Positions 20,228 through 29,658 of a stretch of 64,000 nucleotides of DNA are shown here, in pieces. The position numbers were made by a program, and so were the translations under genes. Below the pieces are notes generated by a model. It ran no database searches. It worked only from the letters and a program-made list of their open reading frames with translations, and had not been told where the DNA came from. This DNA is from Microbulbifer sp. MI-G. GTDB lineage: Bacteria > Pseudomonadota > Gammaproteobacteria > Pseudomonadales > Cellvibrionaceae. Location of the stretch: NCBI RefSeq assembly GCF_030440425.1, contig NZ_CP098023.1:186001-250000 (forward strand), written 5' to 3'. Numbering within the stretch: the first letter of the stretch is position 1; each line of letters begins with the position of its first letter.

Positions 20228-21988
20228 ATGGACCTCATTCTCTCTGTATTGGCCGACCCCCCGGGGGCCAACATGCTCAAGCACACCAAACTGTTTACGC
20301 AAGCGGGTGGCAGCTTGGGCCGCTCGGCAGACAACGACTGGGTATTGCCCGATCCCGACCGCGTTGTCTCTTCCAGACATGCACAGATTGCCTTTAGTGG
20401 GAATCAATATTTTCTGACGGATACCAGTACCAACGGTACCTTTTACAACGGTGCCGAAGAGATGATCGGCAAGGGGAACCAGGTGTCCCTGAAAGAGGGC
20501 GATATCCTCCATATGGGGGAATACCGCCTCAAGGTGACTCTGCGTCAGCCGCAGGCGGAAAGCCATCTGCCAAAGGGTCTTGGCAGTGCCGATTTTCTCG
20601 ACACCTCAGACCGCACAACCTTTAATTCTAGCACCAGAGCCAAAATACAAAACCAGAACGACGCCAGGGAGCTGGACAACTGGCTGGAACCCGGTGGCGG
20701 CGCCGATATCTCCCAGTCTGGGGAGTGGGGTTATATCGGCTCCGGGACCCAGCAGACACCGTCCAGTGACAGCCTGTTGGGGGTCGAGGCCGGCCCGCTG
20801 GATCCCCTCGCTGCCTTTGACCGGCCACAGGCGGTGGCTACACCAGATGCCCCGGGTTTGGGTGGGGCGGTCAGCCAAGCCGGTGCGGGCCAGTGGTCCG
20901 ATGAGGATTGGTGGAAAGATGGCAGCGAGCAGGACCATGTGTCGGCGGATCAACAGGCCGTGCACATTGCCCCGGAGCCGCCAATGGAAGCACAGACTCC
21001 GGCCCAGCCACAGGTGGCGCCATCCAGTCCGCATCAGGTACCCCCCGAGCCATCACAGCCACCGCCCCCGCAGCCACAATCCGCGCCGGGGCTGTCTCCA
21101 TCGTCACCACCGATGGCACCTGCACAAGCGCAGGAAACTCCCACCCAATTAACGTCACACGGTGCAAAGGCGCCTCACGATAACCCGTTTGCGGATTCTT
21201 TCGCCGCTGTGGAGGGCCAGTCGATGGCGGGTGCGCCGGGATTTGGGCAGGCGCCCTCGTCAGGCCTTGGGGATTCTGTCGCCTCGGGGCACTCCTCTTC
21301 CCAGTTGCAGCCCCAGCCGCCCCAGCTGAGCCGGGTCGAACCCCCAGCGGACCCGCCGCAGACACCGTCCGCAACGGCCAGTGTGCTGGCGACAACTCTG
21401 GGCTTGAATATGAGCCCCGCGCAGCAGCAACAGGCGGATCAGCAGGCGGCCGAGATCGTTCGCGAAACCGTCGCCCGCTTGATAGACCTCTTGCGCGCGC
21501 GCACCAGTATTAAAAATGAGCTGCGTGTGCAGCGTACCATGATCCAGACTGAGGCCAATAACCCACTGAAGTTCAGTGCAACCGAACGGGATGCCCTGGA
21601 GGTCATGTTTGCGGGAAACGGTGCATTTATGCAGCCGCAAGACGCGGTGCGGGACAGTTTTGAAGACCTCTCCGATCACCAGGTGGCGGTACTCGCTGGC
21701 ATGCGCGCGGGCTACGGTGCGATGCTCAGTTACTTTAACCCCGAAAATATCGAGCGGCGCCTGGGTGATACTTCCGGGGTTTTCGGCAATAAGAATGCGA
21801 GAAAATGGCAGGGCTTTAGTGCACTGTACCGCGAGTTGGTTGGCGATCCCGAAGCTTGCTACCGCAAGTTGTTTGGCGATGAATTTGCTGTGACGTATGA
21901 AAATCAATTGTCAGAATTGAAAAATGCCAGACAACTGCAAAATGAATCTGTTGAACGAAGAAAAGGAGTTGGTCGTGTCGAAAAATAA
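20228..21988 (+). CDS. tagH: T6SS-associated FHA-domain protein TagH
   Basis: 586 residues from the ATG at 20228, preceded by AGGAAG (20220-20225). An in-frame TTG at 20156 would add 24 unconserved residues. The FHA domain is N-terminal (GGSLGRSADNDWVLPDP, SSRHAQI, TDTSTNGTFYNG) and should bind phosphothreonine. A long Pro/Gln/Ala-rich disordered linker (~150-400) leads to a conserved C-terminal helical domain (LLRARTSIKNELRVQRTMI, ALEVMF, MLSYFNPENIERRL, KWQGFSALYREL). TagH relays the threonine-phosphorylation signal to the T6SS. The tssJ start lies inside its 3' end (14-base overlap). Confidence 0.93.
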   Translation: MDLILSVLADPPGANMLKHTKLFTQAGGSLGRSADNDWVLPDPDRVVSSRHAQIAFSGNQYFLTDTSTNGTFYNGAEEMIGKGNQVSLKEGDILHMGEYRLKVTLRQPQAESHLPKGLGSADFLDTSDRTTFNSSTRAKIQNQNDARELDNWLEPGGGADISQSGEWGYIGSGTQQTPSSDSLLGVEAGPLDPLAAFDRPQAVATPDAPGLGGAVSQAGAGQWSDEDWWKDGSEQDHVSADQQAVHIAPEPPMEAQTPAQPQVAPSSPHQVPPEPSQPPPPQPQSAPGLSPSSPPMAPAQAQETPTQLTSHGAKAPHDNPFADSFAAVEGQSMAGAPGFGQAPSSGLGDSVASGHSSSQLQPQPPQLSRVEPPADPPQTPSATASVLATTLGLNMSPAQQQQADQQAAEIVRETVARLIDLLRARTSIKNELRVQRTMIQTEANNPLKFSATERDALEVMFAGNGAFMQPQDAVRDSFEDLSDHQVAVLAGMRAGYGAMLSYFNPENIERRLGDTSGVFGNKNARKWQGFSALYRELVGDPEACYRKLFGDEFAVTYENQLSELKNARQLQNESVERRKGVGRVEK

Positions 21989-22592
21989 TTGGTTCCGTAT
22001 CACTCTGCTGGGGTTTCTGGTGGTTACCCTGGCAGCCTGCCAGACTACCAGGCGCACCCTGAACCTGGACACCAGTGTCGAACTGTCGATGGATATCCGC
22101 GAAGACGTCAATCCCGATGACGATGGGCGCGCTTCTCCCGTGGTGGTTCGTATTTTTATGCTGGCGGATGACCGCCAGTTTGCACGGGAGGAGTTCCTGA
22201 ACCTGTACGAAAATGCCCAATCCCGCCTGGGTAAAGACCTGCTGGATACCGTGATCCTGAAAGAGTTCGCTCCCGGTGAACAGCGCGTGGAAGCATTGGC
22301 GCTGACCCCGGAGGTGAAATATATCGGCCTTCTGGCCGAGTTTGTGCAGTATCAGCGGGCCGATGCCCTGATGGTGCTGCCGATCGTCGACCATAGAAAA
22401 AATGCGTACCAGATATCCCTGGCCGATACTCGCATCGGCACGCCCGACGAGATTGCCAAACGGCGCCGTGACAAAGCATCCGTCCTACCGCGAAGGGACA
22501 CTGCAGAGGGCCGGGACAAGATGATAACCATTTCCAGTGAGGACTATGAATCGATGAAGGAGCGTCTCCGGGAAATGGAAAGTTCTAAATAG
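21975..22592 (+). CDS. tssJ: T6SS outer-membrane lipoprotein TssJ
   Basis: 205 residues from a GTG at 21975, with AGGAG at 21964-21968. Upstream in-frame ATGs would put 11 or 17 charged residues before the signal sequence. The signal peptide ends in a lipobox (VTLAAC, Cys22), followed by the TssJ beta-sandwich (VELSMDIREDVNPDDDGRAS, VVVRIFML, FL.LY). A C-terminal extension (~170-205) is rich in charged residues. TssJ anchors TssM to the outer membrane and nucleates the TssJLM complex. It overlaps tagH and is followed by tssK. Confidence 0.93.
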   Translation: MSKNNWFRITLLGFLVVTLAACQTTRRTLNLDTSVELSMDIREDVNPDDDGRASPVVVRIFMLADDRQFAREEFLNLYENAQSRLGKDLLDTVILKEFAPGEQRVEALALTPEVKYIGLLAEFVQYQRADALMVLPIVDHRKNAYQISLADTRIGTPDEIAKRRRDKASVLPRRDTAEGRDKMITISSEDYESMKERLREMESSK

Positions 22593-22665
22593 CACGGCGC
22601 GCCAAGCACGGGCAGATTTTATTTCCAGCACCGGTCTATTTGGCCGGGGCGTACAAGGAAGGCTT

Positions 22666-24003
22666 ATGTCGGCAAACAATAAGGTGATCTGGAGTGAGGG
22701 CATGTTTTTACGCCCACAGCATTTCCAGCAGCAGGATCGCTATCTTGAACAGCTGGTCGAAGCGCGCACCGCATCCCTGGGACCCTATACCTGGGGTGTG
22801 GTTGAGCTGGCGATCGACAGCGAACCGCTTTCTATGGGCAAGGTTTCTGTCTCCCGACTGCGGGCAATTTTTCCAGATGGCACACCATTTCTGGCACCGG
22901 AGAATGAGCATCTGCCGGATGTATTGGATGTGCCTGTCCATACCCGCGATGAAATCGCCTATTTATGTATACCCCTCAAGCGCCCTGGCAGCCAGGAGTC
23001 CATCAGGGATCAGGAGGATTTTCCCCAGGCCCGCTACCAGGCAGCCAATTTTGATGCGCGCAACAGCGCCACGACATCGGGGGAGTCCGCCCGTATCCAG
23101 GTGGGCAAGCTGCGCGTCTGCCTCAAGTTGGAGAGCGATGACCGGAGTGGATATGCCGCGATCGGTATTGCCCGGATACGTGAGTGCCAACCGGAAAAAC
23201 CGCTGGAGTTGGATACAGATTATATTCCACCGCTGCTGAATGCTGAGGCTTCGCCGGTGATCAAAGCCTATATCGAAGAGGTCAGTGGGCTGCTGGACCA
23301 TCGCGGCTCCGCCCTCGGGCACCGTTTGAGTGACAGCGGCAGAAGTGGATCGGCGGAGATCGCCGACTACCTGTTGTTACAGGTGATCAATCGCTTTGAG
23401 CCCCTGCTGAAACAGATTACCGCACAGCCGCGTCTGCACCCCCACAGCCTGTTTCTGGAACTGCTGCAACTGGCTGGGGAATTGTCGACATTCACCTCGC
23501 CAAACAAACGCCCGGCGGAGATTCCCGGTTATGCCCACGAAAATCTGCAACTGAGTTTTGCCGGTCTGTTTTCCGCCCTGCGCCAATCCCTGTCCACAGT
23601 CCTCGAGCAGACCGCTATTGCCTTGGAACTGGTGCAGAGAAAGTTTGGCATCTATGTGGCACCGGTAACCGATCCCTCAATGCTCAAGTCGGCCAGCTTT
23701 GTCATGGCTGCGAAAGCGGATATGCCGGGTGACCTGTTGCGCAGCCGTTTTCCCACCCAGGCCAAGGTGGCCCCGGTGGAGGCCATTCGCGAGTTGATCT
23801 CAGCACAGTTGCCGGGACTGTCCCTGCGCCCACTTCCGGTGGCGCCCCGTCAAATTCCCTATCACGCCGGATTCACCTATTTTGAACTGGAACGCAGCGG
23901 CGAAATGTGGCAGGCCATGTTGAGATCCGGCGGTTTTGCCGTACATCTCGGCGCAGAGTTTCCGGGACTGTCCATGGAGCTTTGGGCCATAAGGAATCAT
24001 TGA
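22666..24003 (+). CDS. tssK: T6SS baseplate subunit TssK
   Basis: 445 residues, standard for TssK. The opening VIWSEGMFLRPQHFQQQDRYLEQ region is the family hallmark, and the C-terminal domain contains YFELERSGEMWQAMLRSGGFAVHL. TssK trimers link the TssF/G wedges of the baseplate to the TssL/TssM membrane complex. AAGGAAG precedes the ATG. Its TGA is one base from the tssL ATG, so translation is probably coupled. Confidence 0.96.
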   Translation: MSANNKVIWSEGMFLRPQHFQQQDRYLEQLVEARTASLGPYTWGVVELAIDSEPLSMGKVSVSRLRAIFPDGTPFLAPENEHLPDVLDVPVHTRDEIAYLCIPLKRPGSQESIRDQEDFPQARYQAANFDARNSATTSGESARIQVGKLRVCLKLESDDRSGYAAIGIARIRECQPEKPLELDTDYIPPLLNAEASPVIKAYIEEVSGLLDHRGSALGHRLSDSGRSGSAEIADYLLLQVINRFEPLLKQITAQPRLHPHSLFLELLQLAGELSTFTSPNKRPAEIPGYAHENLQLSFAGLFSALRQSLSTVLEQTAIALELVQRKFGIYVAPVTDPSMLKSASFVMAAKADMPGDLLRSRFPTQAKVAPVEAIRELISAQLPGLSLRPLPVAPRQIPYHAGFTYFELERSGEMWQAMLRSGGFAVHLGAEFPGLSMELWAIRNH

Positions 24004-24004
24004 A

Positions 24005-24868
24005 ATGAGCAAAGAAAGCTTCACTCCCCCGCCGGCATCCGGTGCTGGTGACAGGACGGTGATGATACCGACTCCGGGTGCTGCCGCCCCGGTGCAGCCG
24101 GACCCCATCCCCGAACAGTTCTTCGCCAACCCCGGTAACGCTGCAGACAGACAGGTGCGCAACAGCCTGAATCCGATGGTGTCTGCGGCCTCCAAACTGC
24201 TGGGTGTGATTATCAAACTGCGCACTACCATGAACCACACCAATGTGCCGGATCTGCACAAGCGCCTGACCCGGGAAATCCAGGCATTTGAACGAGAGGC
24301 CAAGCAACTGGCGCTGACCCCGGAGAGCGTTCTCACGGCACGTTACCTGCTTTGTACCGTGGTGGATGAGATGGTGTTGACCACCCCCTGGGGAACGGCC
24401 AGCGGCTGGAGCCAGCATTCGCTGCTGAGCCTGTTCCACAAAGAGACTTTTGGCGGTGAGAAGTGTTTCGCCATTTTGCAACGCATGCTCGAAACGCCGG
24501 CCTCTCACCAGGAGTTACTGGAGCTTTTCTATCTGTGCCTGAGCCTGGGCTTTCAGGGCAAGTACCGCCTGGTGCAGCGCGGGCACGAACAGATTGAACA
24601 GATCAGGGACGAGCTTTACCGCACGATTGAGCAGCACAGACCAACCATGGAGCGCGATCTGTCGCCGCGCTGGCAGGGCTGTGTCGAGCGCAAGTCGCGC
24701 CTGATCCACTTTGTACCGCTGTGGGTCATCATGAGTGTTGCCCTGGGTCTCTTGGTTGCCACCTACAGTGGTTATCGCTGGTGGTTGTACGAAACGACAA
24801 CACCGGTTGTGGATCGCGTGGCGGAACTCACAGGTACTGAGAGCGAAATCCCACCAAAAGAAGGGTAA
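24005..24868 (+). CDS. tssL: T6SS inner-membrane protein TssL (DotU/IcmH family)
   Basis: 287 residues. A Pro-rich N-terminal tail (1-40) precedes the cytoplasmic DotU hook domain (LTARYLLCTVVDEMVLTTPWG, LLSLFHKETFGGEKCF, LLELFYLCLSLGFQGKYRL). One membrane helix follows at ~240-262 (FVPLWVIMSVALGLLVATYSG). There is no OmpA-type peptidoglycan-binding domain, so wall anchoring must come from another protein or be dispensable. It pairs with TssM. Confidence 0.96.
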   Translation: MSKESFTPPPASGAGDRTVMIPTPGAAAPVQPDPIPEQFFANPGNAADRQVRNSLNPMVSAASKLLGVIIKLRTTMNHTNVPDLHKRLTREIQAFEREAKQLALTPESVLTARYLLCTVVDEMVLTTPWGTASGWSQHSLLSLFHKETFGGEKCFAILQRMLETPASHQELLELFYLCLSLGFQGKYRLVQRGHEQIEQIRDELYRTIEQHRPTMERDLSPRWQGCVERKSRLIHFVPLWVIMSVALGLLVATYSGYRWWLYETTTPVVDRVAELTGTESEIPPKEG

Positions 24869-24921
24869 AACCGGAACGAATACAGCCGGTGCCGGCAGGG
24901 CCCCGGGAGATGGAGCTTTTC

Positions 24922-27900
24922 ATGAAACGCTTGCGCGATTTTTTTACCAGCAAATGGGTGGTCGGGCTGATTGGTCTTTTGGCCCTCTCCCTGCTGATTT
25001 GGTTTGGGGCGGACTACATCAAATTTGGCAGCGACAATGCCACGCTCTCCCCCACTATCCGCATCATTATTATCGCTTTTATTTTTGCACTCTGGCTGGC
25101 CTGGAATCTGAGTCAGTGGTTGGTGGAGCGGCGCCAGAACCAGGCGCTGATTCAGGGTATAGAGGCATCCCAGGAAGTGGCACAGGACCCCGATGAAGCC
25201 CATTCCCGCGAGGAACTTGATGCGCTTAGCGGACGCTTCCGCGAGGCTATGGATGTCCTGCGCAATGCCCGCTTCAAATCGGAAAAAGGCAGGGTATCCC
25301 TGTATCAGCTGCCCTGGTATGTCATTATCGGCCCTCCCGGTTGTGGTAAGACCACGGCGCTGGTCAATTCCGGGTTGGAATTTCCCCTCGCACAAAGTCA
25401 CGGTAAGGCAGCACTCGGCGGTGTCGGCGGCACGCGCAATTGTGACTGGTGGTTTACCAATGATGCAGTATTGATTGATACCGCGGGCCGCTACACCAGC
25501 CAGGATAGCCACCGGGTGTATGACAACACTGCCTGGCAGGCATTTCTGGGATTACTGAAACGCTACCGCCGCCGCCGTCCCATCAATGGCGCTGTGGTCG
25601 CAATCAGCCTGCAGGACCTGATGGTGCAGACAGAAGAGCAGCGGCAGCAGCAGGCAAAAACCATCCGCCAGCGGGTGAATGAACTGCAGCGGGAACTGGG
25701 AATCCGCTTTCCCATTTATCTCACCTTTACCAAGTGTGACCTGGTGGCAGGTTTCAGTGAATTTTTTGACAACCTTTCCCAGGCCGAGCGCGAGCAGGTG
25801 TGGGGCATCAGTTTCCCGCGCGAGGTGGATGCCACTGCCGGTGCCCGCCTGGATAATTTCAAGTCGGAGTTTGATCAGCTGATTGAGCGGCTCAACCAGC
25901 GCGTCCTGTGGCGGGTACACCAGGAGCGCAATATCGAGAAGCGCGCACTGCTTCAGGGCTTTCCGGCGCGAATGGAGAACCTTTCCGGCGTGCTCACCGA
26001 GTTTGTCAAACAGTCTTTCGAACCCAACCGCTATGAGACGGTGCCCATGGTGCGGGGGATTTACTTTACCAGCGGCACCCAGGAGGGCAGCCCGGTTGAC
26101 CGTATGATGGCCTCGGTAACGGCGGACTTTGGCCTGGAGCGCAATGTCGGGCCCAGATTCCAGGGAGCTGGCAAAAGCTTCTTTTTGCATCGCTTACTGA
26201 AGGACGTTGTGTTTCCGGAAGCGGAACTGGTCGGTGTCAACCGCAAGATCGAAACAGCCAATCAATGGCTGCGCAGGGGGATCTATGCGGCTTTGGCGAT
26301 GGTTTTTGTCGGAGCCGTATTCCTCTGGAGCGGCAGTCTCGCTCAGAATACAGTGTCCATGGGCGAAGTGAGCGATCACCTTGCCGCGTATCAACAAGCA
26401 AAAAATGCATTGAGGGGTGAAAGGCCGGCACCGGTAAATACACTGAACATACTGGAGCCGTTACGCCAGGCCAGCGCGGTGTACGATCGCGATGCGCACC
26501 CCTGGATTGGCAACCTGGGGCTCTACGACGAGCGGATCGATGCGGAGGTGAGCAATCTCTACAGGCGCAAACTCGAAGGTGTCTTTTTACCGGCTTTGTT
26601 GCGGGATATCGAGAGTGACCTGAGCCAGCTTGACAGCGATGACCCAGCGCTGGGGAATACCCTCAAGACTTACCTGATGTTCTTTCATGCCGACCGGTTG
26701 GATATTGGCACCATAGAGGGCTATTACGCTGCACGCTGGGAGCGCCAGTTACCGGGGGAGGCCGGCGAGCAGGAGCATCTGCGCTACCACCTGGATCAAT
26801 TGCTGGCGCGGCCTGTACCCACCAGCGTGGAGCAAAACACGCGGGTCGTGGCCCGCGCACGCCAGCAACTGCGACGCATACCCGTACCCCAGCGGCTATT
26901 TGCCCAACTGCAAAATTCTGATCTGGGCCAGACCCCGGTGGACCTTTACCAGGAAATAGGCGGCGATACCCAGCATCTCTTCGGGATGAATGCAAATGAT
27001 GCCCGGTTTCGTATGCCTTTCCTCTACACCAAAGCGGGGTACAAGGAGCTGGACTTCGATGCGGATTCCCCGCTTTTGGCCTCGATGGCGAAAGAGCGCT
27101 GGATTTACGGTAGCGATCTCAGTGGAGAGGATTTCACTGAGGCCGACCGGGAGAAACTCGGTGAGGAGGTCAAGCGTATTTACCTGGGGGAATACCTGCA
27201 GCGCTGGCAGTCATTTGTGGGTGGATTCCGTATTCGGCAATTCAAGACGACTTCCCAGGCATTGGAAGTGTTGTCAAACCTGTCCGACCCGATTTATTCA
27301 CCATTGCTTGCGGTTGCGGAAATTACCTCGGATAACACGCGCCTGACACCGCGCCCCGAGTTGCCCGTTGATGCCTCCGGGGTTGCCCTGCCGGTTTCCA
27401 GTACCACCCGCAGGGTAGGTGGTGCTGCACTCGGTAGCGCGGCGGGTGCTTTGCGGGATCAGTACAAACCCAATATCGTCGATTTACACTTTGAGGAAGT
27501 GCAGCGTATTACCCAGAGTGAGAAGGGGCGGCCAGCCAGGGTTCAGGAATATCTGCTGGCCATTCATCAAATTCAGGAATACCTGACCGAGATTGACAGT
27601 GCACCCGATGCGAATGAGGCCGCATTTGCACGGGCCAAGGCGCGGTTTGGCGGAGGAGGCGATGCCATCAAGCAGCTCAGGATCAAGGCCGCCAGTGCCC
27701 CGGCGCCATTCGACCGGTGGCTGACCGATATCGCCAACAGCACCTGGGGGTTGGTGATGGCCAAGGCCAAGGCCCATCTCAACCGGGTGTGGTATGAACG
27801 GGTTTATCTCAGCTATGCCAACACTTTGGCCGGGCGCTATCCATTGAGCAGTGATCGCGATCGGGAAGTACCGATGATGGAGTTTAACCAGTTCTTTAAG

Positions 27901-28461
27901 CCGGGCGGCATCCAGCAGTCGTTTGTCAACGAGTATCTGGAACCGTTTGTGGATACCAGAAACTGGCGGATAAAGTCTGTCGAGGGTCAGGCGCTGGACC
28001 TGTCCCAGAGGGCGTTATCGCAACTGCGGCGGGCGGAGCGCATCCGCAAGACCCTTTTTGCCGGGAGTGGCACTGCATCCTATGCATTCCGTATTGAACC
28101 TACCAAGCTGGATTCCAGTGTGCGCCTGTTTGAACTGGAGCTGGGGGATCAGCGCGTTCTTTACTCCCATGGACCCAAGACCAGTAAGAAACTCACCTGG
28201 CGCGGGGGGGAGAGCAACAGGGTCAGGATTATTTTTGAAGATCTGAATGAAACGGTGCATCGGAAACATTATGAGGGGGACTGGGCGTGGTACCGTCTGT
28301 TGGCCAGTTCCGATCTGGCAGTCGGGCGCAGCAAGGCGCAACGCCTGGTGACTTTTTCCGAAAACGGTCGCAAGGCGCTGTTCAGGCTGACTGCCGCCAA
28401 TGTCAACAACCCGTTTGACCGCGGTCTGCTGCGTGGTTATCGATGTCCGGAGGTTCTGTGA
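24922..28461 (+). CDS. tssM: T6SS inner-membrane protein TssM (IcmF/VasK)
   Basis: 1179 residues from the ATG at 24922, with GGAG at 24912-24915. GTG 24889 and ATG 24910 are in frame but less well placed. Two N-terminal membrane helices (VVGLIGLLALSLLIWFG and a second at ~50-70) precede a cytoplasmic NTPase-like domain with Walker A GPPGCGKTT (~137) and Walker B-type VLIDTAGRY. A third helix (YAALAMVFVGAVFLWSG) starts the periplasmic IcmF/DUF1215 part, which ends in a beta-rich TssJ-binding domain (SVRLFELELGDQRVLYSHGP, LTWRG). Its intact Walker A suggests real nucleotide binding. The stop overlaps the tagF start. Confidence 0.96.
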   Translation: MKRLRDFFTSKWVVGLIGLLALSLLIWFGADYIKFGSDNATLSPTIRIIIIAFIFALWLAWNLSQWLVERRQNQALIQGIEASQEVAQDPDEAHSREELDALSGRFREAMDVLRNARFKSEKGRVSLYQLPWYVIIGPPGCGKTTALVNSGLEFPLAQSHGKAALGGVGGTRNCDWWFTNDAVLIDTAGRYTSQDSHRVYDNTAWQAFLGLLKRYRRRRPINGAVVAISLQDLMVQTEEQRQQQAKTIRQRVNELQRELGIRFPIYLTFTKCDLVAGFSEFFDNLSQAEREQVWGISFPREVDATAGARLDNFKSEFDQLIERLNQRVLWRVHQERNIEKRALLQGFPARMENLSGVLTEFVKQSFEPNRYETVPMVRGIYFTSGTQEGSPVDRMMASVTADFGLERNVGPRFQGAGKSFFLHRLLKDVVFPEAELVGVNRKIETANQWLRRGIYAALAMVFVGAVFLWSGSLAQNTVSMGEVSDHLAAYQQAKNALRGERPAPVNTLNILEPLRQASAVYDRDAHPWIGNLGLYDERIDAEVSNLYRRKLEGVFLPALLRDIESDLSQLDSDDPALGNTLKTYLMFFHADRLDIGTIEGYYAARWERQLPGEAGEQEHLRYHLDQLLARPVPTSVEQNTRVVARARQQLRRIPVPQRLFAQLQNSDLGQTPVDLYQEIGGDTQHLFGMNANDARFRMPFLYTKAGYKELDFDADSPLLASMAKERWIYGSDLSGEDFTEADREKLGEEVKRIYLGEYLQRWQSFVGGFRIRQFKTTSQALEVLSNLSDPIYSPLLAVAEITSDNTRLTPRPELPVDASGVALPVSSTTRRVGGAALGSAAGALRDQYKPNIVDLHFEEVQRITQSEKGRPARVQEYLLAIHQIQEYLTEIDSAPDANEAAFARAKARFGGGGDAIKQLRIKAASAPAPFDRWLTDIANSTWGLVMAKAKAHLNRVWYERVYLSYANTLAGRYPLSSDRDREVPMMEFNQFFKPGGIQQSFVNEYLEPFVDTRNWRIKSVEGQALDLSQRALSQLRRAERIRKTLFAGSGTASYAFRIEPTKLDSSVRLFELELGDQRVLYSHGPKTSKKLTWRGGESNRVRIIFEDLNETVHRKHYEGDWAWYRLLASSDLAVGRSKAQRLVTFSENGRKALFRLTAANVNNPFDRGLLRGYRCPEVL

Positions 28462-29144
28462 GCGGTATCGGACTCTTTGGCAAACTGCCCGGACACGGCG
28501 ACTTTATTCAGCGCCAGTTGCCCGGCAGTTTTGTCGATGTGTGGGATGCGTGGTTACAAAGTGCAGTACGCGGTTCCCGAGAAATCATGGGGCAGCAATG
28601 GCTGGATTATTATCTGACGAGTCCAATCTGGCACTTCGTGCACGGCAAAGGGGTGATCGATGAAAGCGCCTGGGCGGGTATCCTGGTGCCCAGTGTGGAC
28701 AGTGTGGGTCGCTACTTTCCCTTGACCATTGCCACGGCGCTGTCACCCAAAGTGGATGCTTTTGCGTTTTTGTCGGCTGCCAGACAATGGTACCAGAGTC
28801 TGTCCGAACTGGCGGTCAGTGCGCTGCAAAACCGCTTGCATGTCGATCAGCTGTCTGCAGCGTTTGTCTCTGCTCCGGAAGGTATCGGTGCGGCCAGTGA
28901 GTGTCGCATGCAGTCCGAGGTGTATGTTGCCAGCGGCGATGTTAGTGGTGTTGAGAGCAGCTATGGGGGTTTGCTCGGGCAAATCTGCCAGCGGCACTTT
29001 TCCTGTTACAGCCTTTGGTGGTGTGAGGGGTCTCAACACCTGGCACCTACCAGCCTGCTGTGCCCGACGCTGCCAACTCCGGAATCCTATTGCGCCATGC
29101 TGGGAGCCGGGGACCCACTGCCGGCAAAACATCCGTATCCTTAG
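28458..29144 (+). CDS. tagF: T6SS-associated protein TagF
   Basis: 228 residues. SGIGLFGKLPGHGDFIQRQLP at the N-terminus is the TagF hallmark, followed by VPSVDSVGRYFPLTIA. TagF represses T6SS assembly post-translationally in characterised systems, acting in the same signalling branch as FHA and PP2C proteins. GTG at 28458 (GGAGG at 28449-28453) overlaps the tssM stop as GTGA. The in-frame ATG at 28443 would overlap tssM by 19 bases. It closes the first T6SS block; a hairpin-prone AGCCTG/CAGGCT pair follows the stop. Confidence 0.92.
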   Translation: MSGIGLFGKLPGHGDFIQRQLPGSFVDVWDAWLQSAVRGSREIMGQQWLDYYLTSPIWHFVHGKGVIDESAWAGILVPSVDSVGRYFPLTIATALSPKVDAFAFLSAARQWYQSLSELAVSALQNRLHVDQLSAAFVSAPEGIGAASECRMQSEVYVASGDVSGVESSYGGLLGQICQRHFSCYSLWWCEGSQHLAPTSLLCPTLPTPESYCAMLGAGDPLPAKHPYP

Positions 29145-29658
29145 CCTGCCATTAAACAGGCTTGTAAGCTGCGGTAATTGATTGGAAATGTTCAGGTGGC
29201 TATTTTCTATTGGAGTTTTATGCCCGTGACTCCCGGCAGTGCAGTGACCTGATACAGGAGTTTCTTACGGCTATAACTCAGCGAAACCCAATTTTACCCA
29301 GGGTGGCCAAATTACGTTTTTTTAAAAGTGCTCAGGCTCTGTAGGCTAGACAGGGCAGAGATGAGGACGCAAAGGATAAAGTCAAATCTATACAAATAGT
29401 GATGACTGAGAAGCTGTTCACAGGAGCGGATGAGCCCTTAGGGAGCGCTAAACTCCGGTTTTACGTTCTTTCAATGGAATTAAAAAAAGCGGTGTATCAC
29501 AAAAAATGCCAAAAAAATTTGATTAACTTTGTTTGCTGTGCCCATTTTTCGCAGTATTCTGGTTTGAAGATGCCATTTGCCTTGATTCGATATCTACAAC
29601 GTGTACTCTTCCCAGAATCCTTACTTGAAGGGATTGATTCGGCAAAAGGGATTTTTTC
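29145..29658. other. Intergenic region between the two T6SS blocks
   Basis: 514 bases, AT-rich compared with the flanks. A weak 6-bp hairpin sits just after tagF (29143-29162). The rest has long A/T runs and no convincing gene; a 93-codon open frame at 29399-29680 runs into tssA in another frame and has no recognisable features. The region probably holds the promoter of the tssA-tssH block. A weak candidate pair, TTGCTG and TATTCT, is spaced 16 bases apart near 29538-29565, which is not strong evidence. Confidence 0.5.
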
